In this document: one piece after another, positions 1-10,679 of the stretch
How positions within the stretch are numbered: the first letter of the stretch is position 1
Layout of the letters: the number at the start of each line of letters is the position of its first letter
NCBI GenBank assembly: GCA_940337035.1
Contig: CALNHX010003633.1
Span: forward strand, 1-64,000
Source of the DNA: Agriotes lineatus
Lineage: Eukaryota; Arthropoda; Insecta; Coleoptera; Elateridae
Direction: 5' to 3'
DNA: 64,000 nt
Notes under the pieces: model-generated
What the model was told of the DNA's origin: nothing
Databases searched by the model: none
The model's input: only the letters and a program-made list of their open reading frames with translations
Program-made: the position numbers and the translations under genes

Positions 1-1149
1 AAAGAAGAAGAAGAAGAATAATTTTTATCATGCTAATTGTATCTTGTGATAAAACTATTTTTTTTTGTTTTTCACTATACAGTGACAATTCATGAACTGC
101 GAACACAAGTAAATCAAGGCGAATTTACGATTGCCTAAAAAGATGCGAAGACCGATGGACAGTCGGTCTAAGGTACTCTGATATTAATCCACGGGTCGTC
201 TACCTTGATTGTTTAAGTAATTGTTTAACCAGACGAGGCATCGACGCCTAGTGTAATTTTTGTTAATTAATTATTATATCACAGATAGAATGTATGAGAT
301 ACTGCGTTATTCTGTGATTAATTCAGATGATAAATTCAGAGTTAAACAACAGGATGTTTAGAGATTAACACTAAAGTAAAAGAAGGTAGTTCACAAAGTA
401 AAACGCATTCTGAAGAAAGAAATAATTTCTTCCGAACAAACTAACTCATAGTAAAAAACAGATGTAAACAAAAGTAAAACTATTTTTATTTCAAACAACA
501 AAATTCAAGAAGTTTAAATTAGCTCCTGTTCAAAGAGCCTGCATTCTTGCGCTAAACAATGTCTTAAGCGATCATAGAAACTTCTCTGCACATTAGCCAA
601 CGTATTAGTGCTAGTACTCTGAACTACCACTTTAATTTTTAAACACAGTTCTTCAAATCGTTAGTTGTAGTGAAAACGACATTCCAGAGGAAGTTTTCGG
701 CATTTCTGGCACAGTTTCACAAAATGCCATACTACTAGTTCTGCAATTTATATAAATGAATAATCTGGATAGTCATTAGCGGTAATACAAACCTCTTTTA
801 AATTCCTGTCTTCATTGGGAACATTAGGCCTGTTGTGCTATTGGGGAGAAATACATCCAAAGTTTCCAAAATTTGAAATAACTCCATGTAACGTTGATAA
901 TGATGAAGAATGCCTATTTCCAAATGTTGTGAAAGAATTTTGAATTTCACGGACCGTTGCACCCTAATAATACCATTTTACAATTTGAACTGTTCCGTTG
1001 CTTCGTAGTTATCGATTTTAAGATAGAAATGACAGCAGATATTATCTACTGACAAAATACGCGAACTGTCAACGTTAAATTCTCGGCATTTGTAAATTCG
1101 AAATATCGTCTGCCGTGTTCGTAGTAAAAAAAACCTCTTTCTATACAAA
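1..1149. other. AT-rich non-coding DNA, no gene seen
   Basis: No convincing open frame or structured RNA was recognised. The window opens with a short (GAA)n run at about 3-18. A similar run, in the opposite direction, lies at the 3' tail of the minus-strand LINE near 1150-1165. Position 1 may therefore be the tail of another LINE copy lying off the window. The stretch is probably intergenic or part of a large HERC2 intron, because HERC2 coding exons begin further on at 10556. Confidence 0.4.
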
Positions 1150-1485
1150 AATCTTCTTCTTCTTGGTGTTAGGCCTTTGGCCTGTTGCTACCGGATTAGG
1201 AATCGCTCCATCTTTTCCGCGGCCTCCCTATACTTCGTCTTCCTCTAGGTGACGTGTCCCTGGCTCTTCTTACTAAGCGGTCTTCGTGCATTCTGGTAAT
1301 GTGGTTGTTCCATTCATCTCGCCTCTTAGTTACCCAATCCCTGATCTTTTGGATTTGGCATTGCTCTCTTATAGATTTGCTTCTTATTCTATCTAATCTT
1401 GTGTTTCCAGTTATTTTCCGGAGAGTTTTCATTTCTGTCACTTCCAGCATTTGTACCGTTTTGGAGGTATCCGCTCTCGCTTCTA

Positions 1486-2615
1486 CAGGGACGGCCATAA
1501 TCAAGTACCCGATTTGAAGCGAAATTTTCGCCAAAATTATCCTCACCGTCCTGCTCCAACTGGAAAGACAATACGCCGTTTATGTCAACAATTTCGGAGT
1601 AGTGGGACAACGGCTGATGCAAAGCATATTGGACGACCACGAACAGGACGCTCAATTGAAAATATCCGGCGTGTAAGAGAAAGCATTGCAGAAGATCCAA
1701 GAACGTCGACAGAAAGACGCGCCACACAATTGGGCATGTCTCGAACGTCCCTGAGGCGAATTTTGAAGTTAGATTTGCATGCATTTCCATACAAAATCCA
1801 GGTGGCACAGCAGCTTCTTCCCAGAGACCATCAACAACGCCTGCAATACTGTCCCAGTCTCCTAAACCTTAACGACAATATTGACGATTTTCCACATAAA
1901 CTGATTATGAGTGGATTTGTAAATAAGCAGAATTACCGATAATGGGGTACAGAAAACTCTCGTATTCTTCAGGAAAGACCACTACACCCTTCACGAGTCA
2001 CTGTTTGGTGCGGCGTCTTTGCCCAAGGTGTAATTGGTCCATATTTCTTTGAGGACAATGAAGGCACTGCTGTTACGGTCAACGGAGAGCGCTATAGAGC
2101 AATGCTGAATAACTTTTTGTCACCTCAGTTGGAAATCCTAGGACTGGAGGATATGTGGTTGCAACAGGACGGTGCGACTGCGCACACATCCAGAGAGACA
2201 ATGGTCATGTTGCGCAACATGTTCCCTGAGCGATTAATTTCTTGATTTGGCGACTTAGCGTGGCCTTCGAGATCGCCAGATCTTTCGGTTCCTGATTTCT
2301 TCTTATGGGGCTATCTCAAAGGAAAGGTATACGCCAATAACCCTCAGACGCTACAGCAGCTGAAACATAATAACCGTCAAGAAATAGAGGATCTAACGCC
2401 AAATGACTTGACTCGAGTTATGGAACACGCCATAAAAAGAGCTCAGATGTGCATCGCAGTTAGAGGCGGTCATTTGACTGACATCATCTTTAATTGAGTT
2501 TAGGCTTAAACTTTAAATACAAATAAATGTCCTACCCATATTTTTTTGCTTTTTATTTCCTTGCATTGTACACGGCCGCTACTTAAAATCGGGTACTTGA
2601 TTATGGCCGTCCCTG
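1486..2615 (+). mobile_element. Tc1/mariner-superfamily DNA transposon with perfect 30 bp TIRs
   Basis: Perfect 30 bp terminal inverted repeats lie at 1486-1515 and 2586-2615, beginning CAGGGACGGCCATAATCAAG. They are flanked by the TA dinucleotide at 1484-1485 and 2616-2617, the target duplication typical of Tc1/mariner elements. The 1130 bp between the ends carry one transposase reading frame. The element sits inside the minus-strand LINE, whose coding sequence resumes on both sides, so it inserted after that LINE. Confidence 0.95.
1514..2497 (+). pseudogene. Tc1/mariner-type transposase, broken by two in-frame stops
   Basis: This frame encodes a DNA-binding helix-turn-helix region at the N-terminus of the type common in insect mariner relatives ('TGKTIRRLCQQFRSSGT', then 'GRPRTGRS'). 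It is followed by a DDE nuclease region. The second catalytic aspartate is visible in 'LQQDGATAHTS' and the third in 'RSPDLSVPDFFLWGYL'. The first catalytic segment, before 'SGFVNKQNY', looks altered. Stops occur at 1940-1942 (TAA) and in the motif 'LIS*FGDLAW' near 2243 (TGA, one transition from CGA). The frame otherwise stays open to the natural stop at 2495-2497 without a net frameshift. The true start was not fixed, because the open frame runs back into the TIR and the LINE. This copy cannot make full transposase. Confidence 0.85.
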
Positions 2616-2912
2616 TACATCGTACGTCAGAATTGGTCGTACAATACTTTTATATATTCGAACCTTAGGTTCACATCTTAAAAACTTATTGTCTTATTGT
2701 ACTATATTGTGCTATTGAGGCACCCAGATATTTTGGCGGCTTTGTTGGCTTGAGTCATAACCTCTTCTTGTGTGCTGCCTGTGCTTGTTATATTCGCTCC
2801 GAGATCATTGAATTTCATCATTTGTTGTATGATTTTGCCTTGTATTTCCAGTTTGCATCTTATAGGTTCTTTACTTATCACCATTGTTTTTATTTTGTTA
2901 ATTGATATTATA

Positions 2913-4302
2913 GAAACCACCAAAGATGAGCCCTGCGTCATCACACGCTGAATTTAGTAACGACAAACATGCGTGTACATTTGTTCACAAACTCCATGCG
3001 TACGACAGTGATAGCATTACAATAAGCGTGTGTTATGATGAAAGTGCTTATTTGATTAAAGTAGTTTGAGTCACATACGCGCGTCGTCACTAAAACGTCA
3101 ACTGTCAAATAATATTTGTGAAGCCTTGTTCGTTGTTTCGGCGCGTTATAACTACGTTTTCAAGTTATTATTTACGATTTGATACAAATTATGTCTATTA
3201 AAGGTAAAACGTTACGTTCGCAATCTCAGCAGCTCTTGTTAAATTTATTGGATTACTTCGAACGAGAAAGGAAATTGGGGTCATATAATTCCATTGTCGT
3301 GTGTACAAGAGGTACCTAAATAAAACATAATTCGCCTAATTATATTTTACATCCATCGTTTAATTATTTGTAGAGGGCAGCGGAAGGTCTAGGCATTAAT
3401 GATTCTACTGTGAAAAAAGTTAAGAGTCGTTCTAGTATGAATCCAGTTTTATGTAGCCCTGGCAAGAAAAGACCACGTAAAAAGTTGAATTCTACTGATT
3501 TACCGGATTCCTCGAAAGTGTTATAAGGGATACCATATACACGATGTATTCGAAAAAAAAGCACATTACCATCAATTCACTGAATACTGAAGTGAAAGAA
3601 AGCCATATTTTACTCAGTAACACTAGCTTAAATTCAATGCTATTGAATTAATATGGGCACATGCAAAACAATTTTACAATGATCACATCGGCAGGGATGG
3701 TTATAGTGATGATCGAGTTCTTGCAATGTGGAAGGAAGCATTAGAACAATGTACCAAAGATGTGTGAGGTAATTGTGTACGTCACACTGAAGAAAAAATT
3801 AGGACTTGGGATAAGTGTGAAAGGATTTTAGATGTAACTGTTGATGAACTAATCATTCATGTTGGCAACGATTCAAGTGGCTCTAGTTTAAGTAGTGATA
3901 GTGGTTAAAAATTGTAATTATTAATATATTTACATTATTTTATTTTAGTAGTTGGTTATCTAAATTCCTATGTTCAATGGAATTCTTTTTTGTAGCACTG
4001 CGTTGCGGAAGAAATACAGTTGTATATTTATTGGTTAGATTGTTATATCGTTTGCAATTGTGTATTGGTAAATGATTTAAGTTGCATATAACCTTAGTCA
4101 TCATAAAACCAAATAAACGCAAATAACTAAAACGAAAATAATTCACATTGACAGTACTTGACAGCTGTTTGTTTTCCAGTTAAAGCGACACCTATTGGCT
4201 CCTGATTGCTTGAGAATACAACTGATGCTAATTTGACTAGCAAGTAAAATCTTATATCATACGGATAGCATTAATGACGCAGGGCTCATCTTTCGTGGTT
4301 TC
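2913..4302 (+). mobile_element. Internally deleted Tc1/pogo-like element with ~30 bp TIRs
   Basis: Inverted ends starting GAAACCAC and running on as AAAGATGAGCCCTGCGTCAT lie at 2913-2942 and 4273-4302, with TA on both outer flanks. There is one mismatch in the arms. Inside on the + strand is an N-terminal transposase piece starting at 3191 ('MSIKGKTLRSQSQQLLLN') that runs into a helix-turn-helix-like segment, apparently across a short intron-like gap near 3310-3374. A C-terminal piece follows at about 3630-3908 ('ELIWAHAKQFY', 'HIGRDGYSDDRVLAMWKEAL', ending in an acidic serine-rich tail). The central catalytic region is missing, so this is non-autonomous. It lies within the minus-strand LINE. 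Confidence 0.85.
3191..3908 (+). pseudogene. Remnant of Tc1/pogo-like transposase lacking its catalytic core
   Basis: The remnant has two recognisable ends. The N-terminal DNA-binding part (3191-3310, then 3374-3525) includes 'ERAAEGLGINDSTVKKVKSR', a homeodomain-like HTH. The C-terminal part (3630-3908) carries the family's 'FNAIELIWAHAK' box, where the last catalytic carboxylate region normally sits, and an 'HTEEKIRTWDKCERIL' helix. Most of the nuclease fold between them is absent, and several stops occur. The assignment rests on these family-typical blocks; no database comparison was made. Confidence 0.75.
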
Positions 4303-4727
4303 TATAATAAGTTTAGGTGAAATCTTTTGCAGGTGCAATAAAACTGATATAATAGCCTCTGTAGATCGTCTTCGTTGTCACTTAGAACCGCATCGTCAGC
4401 AAAACAGATTATGTTAAAATTTGTATTTTCCATTTTGTACCCTCTTTTGTTTCTTAATTCTTTTATAACCTCATTCATAATGACATTAAATAATAATGGG
4501 CTTAACGAGTCACCTTGACAAATTCCCTTGTTTACTGATATCGTTTTGGTTAGCTTACCATTCACTTTTATTCTAGCTTTGTTCTCTGTATATATGTCTT
4601 TTATCAATAGTCGTAAGTTATCTGGGAAACCATACTTATCCAGCACTTCCATTATATTTATTAGTTGCACGCTGTCAAACGCTTTCTCTATATCAACAAA
4701 GCAATGGAAGGCAGGTCTGTTGTATTC

Positions 4728-4885
4728 TCGCCGGCGACTCGCCGAAGTTTTGTTATAAATAATATGTTGGTGGCACTGTACGTCTATGTCAAATTCGAGG
4801 TTATCAGGTTAGGTTTTCCGTCAGTTTTGACAGAAACTGACACAAAAATTATTCATAACGAAACTTCGGAGAGTCGCCGGCGAGC
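4728..4885. mobile_element. Hairpin MITE with ~34 bp arms
   Basis: The left arm begins CTCGCCGGCGACTCGCCGAA (from 4728). The right arm ends with the matching inverse near 4885, with a few mismatches. The loop contains the palindromic core TCTATGTCAAATTCGAGG and a GTCAGTTTTGACAGAAACTGAC stem that recurs in three other hairpins in this window. It sits inside the minus-strand LINE, where RT finger coding is missing. Confidence 0.75.
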
Positions 4886-5589
4886 CGCTGGCGAACAACT
4901 ATGCATACGGATGTTAGTATTGGTTCTCTGTCTTCAGTATTTTTTATGATATCTGTGGAGTATAGGTTTGAGAAGTGGCGTATCCATTCTTCTTCACTAA
5001 TTTTCTGGTTTGCTGTAATGTATTCTTGGGTTTCGGCTTTCTGATTTCGTATCATATTTGTTTTTGCGACTCGTTCTAGATTTTTAGTAGGATATGCCTC
5101 CCGGAACTTTTGCTTTATTCTTCTCATTTCTGCGTTGACCTCGTTTCTTATTATTATTTGTAGCATTCCAAATCTTCTTGAGTTTTCTTCGTCTTGTGTT
5201 TTAGATACGCCTGCTGTTTTGTGTTTGCTAATATTTTTATGTCATTGCAAAACCAAGGAGTTTTCTTAGTATTGATAGTCCTGTGGACTTTCTTAGTGCC
5301 TAGAGATTCGGTGGCTGCACCGATTATGTTGTTTTTTAGTGCTCTCCAGATGTCATTTAAATTTGAGTTATCTAATATCGCCTTGTTGTTAATTCGCTGC
5401 TCTAGTCTGTTACGCTCATTTTGACATTTTCCTACTTGTTAATTGAAATAATTAGTCAGATTTGGCAATTTACTTTTATTCTCTAAATATACAGTACTTT
5501 ATCCATAGTTAGGCAACCCAAATACCTTCAGCCTCAATTTTGAATTAAAAGGAACACTTTGTTATCAGTTCTGCACATACACTCTGCAC

Positions 5590-6335
5590 CTATAGTTTTT
5601 CTTCCTTTTTTCGAATTTGACTTTGACATTGATAACCTCGGATCGTGAACTGCTCTGGCGAATTTGCATTCCATTCTTTTCCATTGCTTCGATCGTTGAA
5701 GTTAGTGCCCTGGGAACCTTTTGCTCCTCTGGCTTTGGTTATAGCCGTCCTCGTCGTTTTGAGGGATTTTTGGAAGCAAGGCGCCCCTTTGGAACGTTCT
5801 GGAAGCCGTTGGGAGTTGCTGCCAGCGTTCGTTCGCTTTTGTTGCGGTTTTGGTGGGCTCTTCTCGATCGAATGGAGCGTTAGGCTGTTCGTCACCATTC
5901 GCAGGTTTGTTACGATTTCCTTTCGTCAGCGTGGTTGCTTATCTGGAAATTTGTAATTTATAGCCAACTATTCTACGCCAAGGAAATGCGTTAATTAGTT
6001 ATACGCCATGGAAATGCGTTTTTAAACGCCATGGAATTGAGTTTTATTACCTGGATTGGTCCTGTTCGTCGTCGTGCATTTGGTTTTGCCTGGATCATGC
6101 GGTGCTCCACGAGCCGGCTGGCCGCTCGCCTCTGCGGCCTGGATTTGCGGTCGTTCCTTCTGCGAGCGCTGCCCAACGCACCTGGACTCTTGCATCTCTT
6201 CCAACAGCTCGGCCTCCACGTGCCGTATGCATCTGAGGTTTTGTAACGTTTTAATTTGTATCGTTCGTTTATTTGAATTGCTTTTGAACTGTTTAGTATG
6301 ACCTTCCGAACTGCTATTTTAGAGTTTTTGTGCAT
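5590..6335 (-). pseudogene. GC-rich retroelement-like coding remnant, unidentified
   Basis: On the minus strand two open stretches (6335-5991 and 5898-5590) encode lysine/arginine/proline-rich peptides, one starting 'MEAELLEEMQESRCVGQR'. The base composition is clearly more GC-rich than the surroundings. Charge and composition resemble retroelement gag N-termini, but no zinc knuckle or enzymatic motif is visible. The frames are interrupted, and a 'TGGTAGCAG' primer-site-like string lies upstream on the same strand (about 6549-6557). I infer an LTR-element 5' fragment with low confidence; another foreign origin is possible. Confidence 0.3.
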
Positions 6336-7479
6336 ATCGATTTTTGGTGTTAATTTGAGCTACTAGATATGAGATTGATTAATTTACTTACCTCTGTGGA
6401 TAGCAGCCATGTGTAATTTTGTTATGATTTGGCTTTGAGGCTGCTTTTGTAATCACTGTAGTTTTTTTTGACGTCGCGTATTGCATTAACCTTGTTGTTT
6501 ATTTAAGATCACTTGCTAGAGCTAAATTTTTTTTTTGGCGGTGGCAAAACTGCTACCAACGGGATTTTTGTTGAGATTATGTAGCCTCCCGTTTTTGATT
6601 TTGTGATAAACTAGTTCTCGGCTAGAATACCCGCAAGCAGTTCTTAGTACGCCAGGAAATACTTTATGACTTTCCTTTAGGAACTAGCAAACCCCTGTGA
6701 GATCTCATAACGTGCTGGAACCACCCCATCTAAATTTTGTGTGTCTTAAAGTTAATTTTTAGGCCAACCGTCGGGGTTAGATGTTGGCATTGCATATTTT
6801 GCTTGCGTTATTCGCACCCTTGATTTTGTACTCCGCTTCACGGGGATTTATAGTCTATTTAAAGCTTTCTTAGTTTATTTTATTGGGTTAATGTAGTCAT
6901 GCTTCGTGTCGTGCCGTTTTCCGCTTCACGGTGAACGTCATTGGTAATTTATCTAGTCATGTTTTGAGTATATTGCTTCGATATAAGTTTTGAGGTACCT
7001 AGTTGTTACGCCCTTCAGGCTAATTTCGCAGTTCGGACACCTCGAGTTGGATTCTTAGGTCAATTGTTTTATGTACTTGTAACCATTAGTCGTATTATTA
7101 TTTCTGGTGTTAATTGTGATAATTTACTGTGATTTTGGATCTATACTTTTATGTTGGATATGCACTATAGTACCTACCAATATTAATAAAGCTGTGATAT
7201 TCTGATTGGTCGATGCTTTGATTTTGTTTAACTTGCTGGTTTTTATCTTCGACCTTGTGTAAGGTCCGACACAAGGAATTGGATCTGAGTCTAGGACCTG
7301 GCGCCCATTCTCTTCGTATTTCGTATAGTGTTCTTTTCAGCATAGTTGGAACCCTGCGACCCTCGCGGCGAGCTAGCCCAATTAGGCCGATAGTTACCAG
7401 CCGGCAAAATATCAAATATAACTTTCGCCAAAAGGTAAGGCCGACCGTCTATCTTCCCTGACAAATTGTAAACACCCGC
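6336..7479 (-). other. Probable leader or LTR of the GC-rich retroelement remnant
   Basis: There is no host-like gene. Moderately GC-rich tracts (for example 7300-7400) lie among AT-rich sequence. A 'TGGTAGCAG' string on the minus strand near 6553 could be a primer-binding site, which would make 6570-7400 an LTR. No second copy is present in the window to define LTR edges, so this remains a guess. Confidence 0.2.
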
Positions 7480-8011
7480 GACATTCCATTTTTCAAATAT
7501 GGAATTTAACAATAATATTTTCTGCTTTTATTTCCAACAATTCAATCCCACGACATGCTCGGGCAACACCCATAATCATAGCAAATTGGAATTTATCATA
7601 GTTTTTGACGCCATGAAAATTTAATCATTTGAAATACTTTCAAAAGTAGATGTGTTTCATCTGCAGTCTCTTGCAAAAACCGGTTCATTTGTTTTTTGGC
7701 TTGTAGCCGTCGTTTTTTCTTTTCAGAAAAGCTATCAATTTATAATATTTGGATATATCAATGCTTTCATTTGTAACAATTGTGGTCTTTAACATAGAAT
7801 ATTCACACCATAAACTTGCTGGTGACTTCATTCTTGAAAATTTTTCCAAAAAATATGCCAACAGTAAGGTTTTTGAGACGCCAGAGGTGTTCTTAGTTTC
7901 ACACTAATTTTTTAATAATTTATATGATAATTTGTACTGTTTCTTTGACTTTTCCAATAATAAAGATGCACAGGCAAGTCTTGCTGCCTCATCTACTTCG
8001 GAAACACTCAT
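7480..8011 (-). pseudogene. Crypton-like tyrosine-recombinase pseudogene
   Basis: From a minus-strand ATG at 8009-8011 the translation reads 'MSVSEVDEAARLACASLLLE', then 'TSGVSKTLLLAYFLEKFS', 'SPASLWCEYSMLKTTI' and 'VDISKYYKLIAFLKRKNDGY', and later 'YDKFQFAMIMGVARACRG'. These blocks match the layout of insect Crypton-type (YR) proteins. A SAM-like DNA-binding N-terminus comes first. The start of the catalytic domain follows, with the arginine in a 'GxxxACRG' motif that is the first catalytic Arg of tyrosine recombinases. Several stops or frameshifts interrupt it (after 'YKLLKN' and after 'KPKNK'), and the frame is lost near 7480, before the His-x-x-Arg and Tyr motifs. It is therefore truncated and inactive. 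Recognition is from memory of the family. Confidence 0.65.
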
Positions 8012-8610
8012 TTTTTAACAATAATTAATTAATTATTTTGGATTTGGTTTGGTGTGATTGACTTTTCATATTATTTATTTATAAACAACACACAATTCAT
8101 ACTTCATCTGCATAGCAATACGGCGCCAAAACATACCTATTATTTTTACCTATTGTTTTTTGTTGTTGTTTAATGTTAAATATAAATTAATAAAATGTCA
8201 ACAACTAAAACCGATATTTTACTTTAACCTCGGGAGTGGGAAAAATTTAATAAGTAATTCGTGAGGATAGTGTGTGCCCAATCTCAAACTTTATTGTCAG
8301 CCCTTGCTATCGCTCGGGCACAAATTCATCCTCAACTGATAAATAACTACTAAAAGTAAGGTCTATTGGTTGGCTATGGACGCAGTTATCCTAATAGTTT
8401 TTAAATGACATACGTCAAAAGCATTCAATCATTTTGAATATTTAGTACTTCTCTTGGAAGCAGAAAAAATCGTATGTATTACAGGGATTAATAAAAGTAT
8501 GACTGCCAGTTTTTGCGTTCGCTCGGCTACGCAGTGCTACGTCTTGCAAATGTAAATATATTTGCTTGTCAAACAAAGTTCCACTTTCACTCCTAATAAA
8601 ACAATATACA
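8012..8610. other. AT-rich non-coding DNA with a weak hairpin
   Basis: No gene is visible. Imperfect inverted segments around 8240-8340 ('GTGAGGAT' against 'ATCCTCAA', and 'TGTGCCCA' against 'GGGCACA') suggest a decayed small MITE. They are too degenerate to delimit. Confidence 0.3.
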
Positions 8611-9142
8611 GAGAGATCAATAAAAAAACCAATTAGGACAGGCTGTGATATGTGTTATACGTTTGGCAGTACTGAAGTGTATTGTCAGTCTATGTCAAAT
8701 TCGAGGTTAGTAGGTTAGGTTTTGTTTGTTCTTTGCATATATCTAATACTTACTATATTGCTAGCGGCTATGAGTGGGAAACTCACGAAGGAAGTGAGAC
8801 AGACAACCAACTCTTCAATGTATAATGGTGAGATGTGCGGCCAATGGGGAAGTGGTCAAGTTTAAAATTCGCTTTTAAAGGCAGAGTTTGAATTCTCACG
8901 CATGCGCACGAGACGCGTTATACTCTAAGTGAGACTATGTCGGCGCCGTAATGTTTTCGGACGTTTCCAGGCCCTACTAGCAATATATGTGTATTATATA
9001 TATGGTTCTTTGACACAGGCTGACGTAAAACTTGCAAACCTGCAAATCTCGAATTTGACATAGACTGACAATACACTTCAGTACTGCCAAACGTATAACA
9101 CATATCACAGTCTGCCCTAATTGGTTTTTTTATTGATCTCTC
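8611..9142. mobile_element. Long-TIR MITE (~95 bp arms) with a second repeat nested inside
   Basis: The left arm, 8611-~8707 (starting GAGAGATCAATAAAAAAACC), is mirrored at ~9046-9142 with only a few mismatches over about 95 bp. The arms include the shared core TCTATGTCAAATTCGAGG. The interior (about 8735-9003) is another dispersed repeat whose ends read TATTGCTAG, and it recurs in the opposite orientation at 36120-36412. No coding capacity. Confidence 0.85.
8735..9003 (-). repeat. Dispersed repeat with TATTGCTAG ends, copy 1
   Basis: This runs from the TATATCTAATACTTACTATATTGC boundary to the CCCTACTAGCAATAT boundary. It matches 36120-36412 on the other strand, including CATTGAAGAGTTGGTTGTCT, GACCACTTCCCCATTGGCC and ACGGCGCCGACATAGTCTCA. 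A third, partial copy ends near 19320. The inverted ends are short. Its class is undetermined. Confidence 0.8.
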
Positions 9143-9770
9143 GTTACTATTTTTATTAAATAATTACTGTACATCTAGCACAAATGTCAGACAACTTCCC
9201 ACTACGATTTAAAGAATACATTGGAAAAATATGATATTCTAGTTCTTCATAATTTTTCTACCAATAATTGTTCATTCAAAATTGCTGTTTTACAATTAAA
9301 TGTTAATGCGGGAGTTTTGTTTTCCAAGACAGTTGTGTTTTTATTACGGTTAAATCAATATGGAATTGCAGAATATTGTGTTTTCCTAAAATGGCAACAG
9401 TTTGTTTTTATTATAAGTAAAAATGAGTTATGAATTATAGTATATCCAAAATCGAGTTATCTAAGTCAATAAATAACTTGACCAGAACAATGTAAATGAA
9501 GCCATTTTATGCATGCAAAAACACAGATCCGACATCTGCATCGCTGCAAGCACACGGATTTACAAACCTCGTTGGTCCTTACTAAAATTTACCATTGGCG
9601 TCAGACACACTGTAGATCTGTGCTACAGAAGTTATTTAATGTTTGTAGTTTTATAACACAATCCTAAATGATTTTTAAATTGTTTTTCCATGTCATTAAT
9701 TTTCTTAATATATAACATTTCAGTGCAATACTCAATAACTTAAAATCCATGCAAATATATTTCTAGAATT
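9143..9770. other. AT-rich intronic or intergenic DNA, nothing recognised
   Basis: A 70-codon open frame at 9221-9433 has no recognisable domain, and its composition is like the local background. I regard it as chance. No repeat partner was noticed in the window. Confidence 0.4.
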
Positions 9771-10336
9771 AAAATAGCTATTTATGCAACAAGTGCTAAA
9801 AGTCGACGTTTATGCACGAGACATGAAAATTATGAAACGAAGCCGAAGGCTGAGTTTCATAACATGGCTCGTGCATAAACGACTTTTAGCACGCGTTGCA
9901 TACAATATTTTATCTACGACCTTAATTTTACTGTTATTAATCCATAAATATCAATTTAACAAAGGTTTGCATCTACGACACTTCTAATTTATGTCATAAT
10001 AAACAGTAAGCCATGCCGCGCGGGCGAATGTTTGCGAATGACAGTAGTCAGGGTCAGTTACGAAATGTAATTATTAATACTCCACATCTGACTGTATTCA
10101 TTACATAACGCTTTAATTATTTCAAAAACACTTTACCTGTAACGCAAGAAGCAACTAGAATAACTTTACAACTTCACTTCCAGTTCGAAATTGTAGTTTT
10201 ATAACCTCACTTCACTTTTAGCAGATGGGTTAAAAGTAAACAGCTGATTTCTTTAACCACGCTAAAATATAAAACGTCACTTTTAGTGAAACAAGCTAGC
10301 GCTAAAAGGCCTACTTTTAGTAGTGGTCGTAGATAA
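9771..10336 (+). repeat. ~566 bp composite MITE, left member of an inverted pair
   Basis: This matches 29137-29695 in inverted orientation at roughly 90% identity or better by eye. It has two modules. The first is a palindrome at about 9783-9907 (GTGCTAAAAGTCG… against …CGACTTTTAGCAC). The second is a unit bounded by TTATCTACGACC at ~9910 and GGTCGTAGATAA at ~10336. It lies immediately upstream of the first HERC2 exon in the window. Confidence 0.9.
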
Positions 10337-10555
10337 AAAAAATTGTGTGTAAAAAATGAGCAAATATTGAGTGTTACTATCCTATAACGTAGAAATTATT
10401 TTTCATATTCTTCATAAAATTTTCTTAAGCACAAGTAAGCTTAGCATATATAACAGTTTCAATTAAATAATTTTTTAGTGCTACTTATTGTATCATGTAC
10501 ATATTATTCATCATAATGAGGTTGTAAAGATTTTGATTAACAAAAACATTTCTAG

Positions 10556-10679
10556 GTGGAAGCTTTGTTAGGTTATCGTGTCATAGATGTAGCCTGTGGT
10601 TCAGGTGATGCCCAAACTCTATGTATAACTGATGATGACAATGTATGGTCTTGGGGTGATGGTGATTATGGAAAATTAG
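10556..10679 (+). CDS. HERC2: HERC2 exon (RLD3 blade)
   Basis: Acceptor TTTCTAG at 10549-10555, donor GT at 10680. Encodes 'VEALLGYRVIDVACGSGDAQ' and on to 'WSWGDGDYGKLG', an RCC1 repeat. The exon ends in phase 1. Confidence 0.95.

Larger units (their letters stand above)
1150..5450 (-). mobile_element. 5'-truncated non-LTR retrotransposon (LINE), interrupted by three insertions
   Basis: Read on the minus strand, the pieces line up in LINE order. 5450-4905 encodes the endonuclease-RT linker (a 'PWFCND'-like motif near 5250, then 'SEEEWIRHFSNLY'). 4712-4310 encodes the RT palm, with 'FVDIEKAFDSV', 'GICQGDSLSPLLFNV' and the catalytic 'FADD'. 2907-2640 encodes the thumb, and 1480-1196 the C-terminal tail ending in 'GRPRKRWSD'. 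The 3' end carries a (GAA)n-like tail near 1150-1165. Three later elements interrupt it: a Tc1/mariner copy (1486-2615), a deleted Tc1/pogo-like copy (2913-4302) and a hairpin MITE (~4728-4885). RT finger sequence is missing around the MITE. The order of motifs is established LINE architecture. RTE-like or Jockey-like clade membership is not resolved. The copy is dead. Confidence 0.85.
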
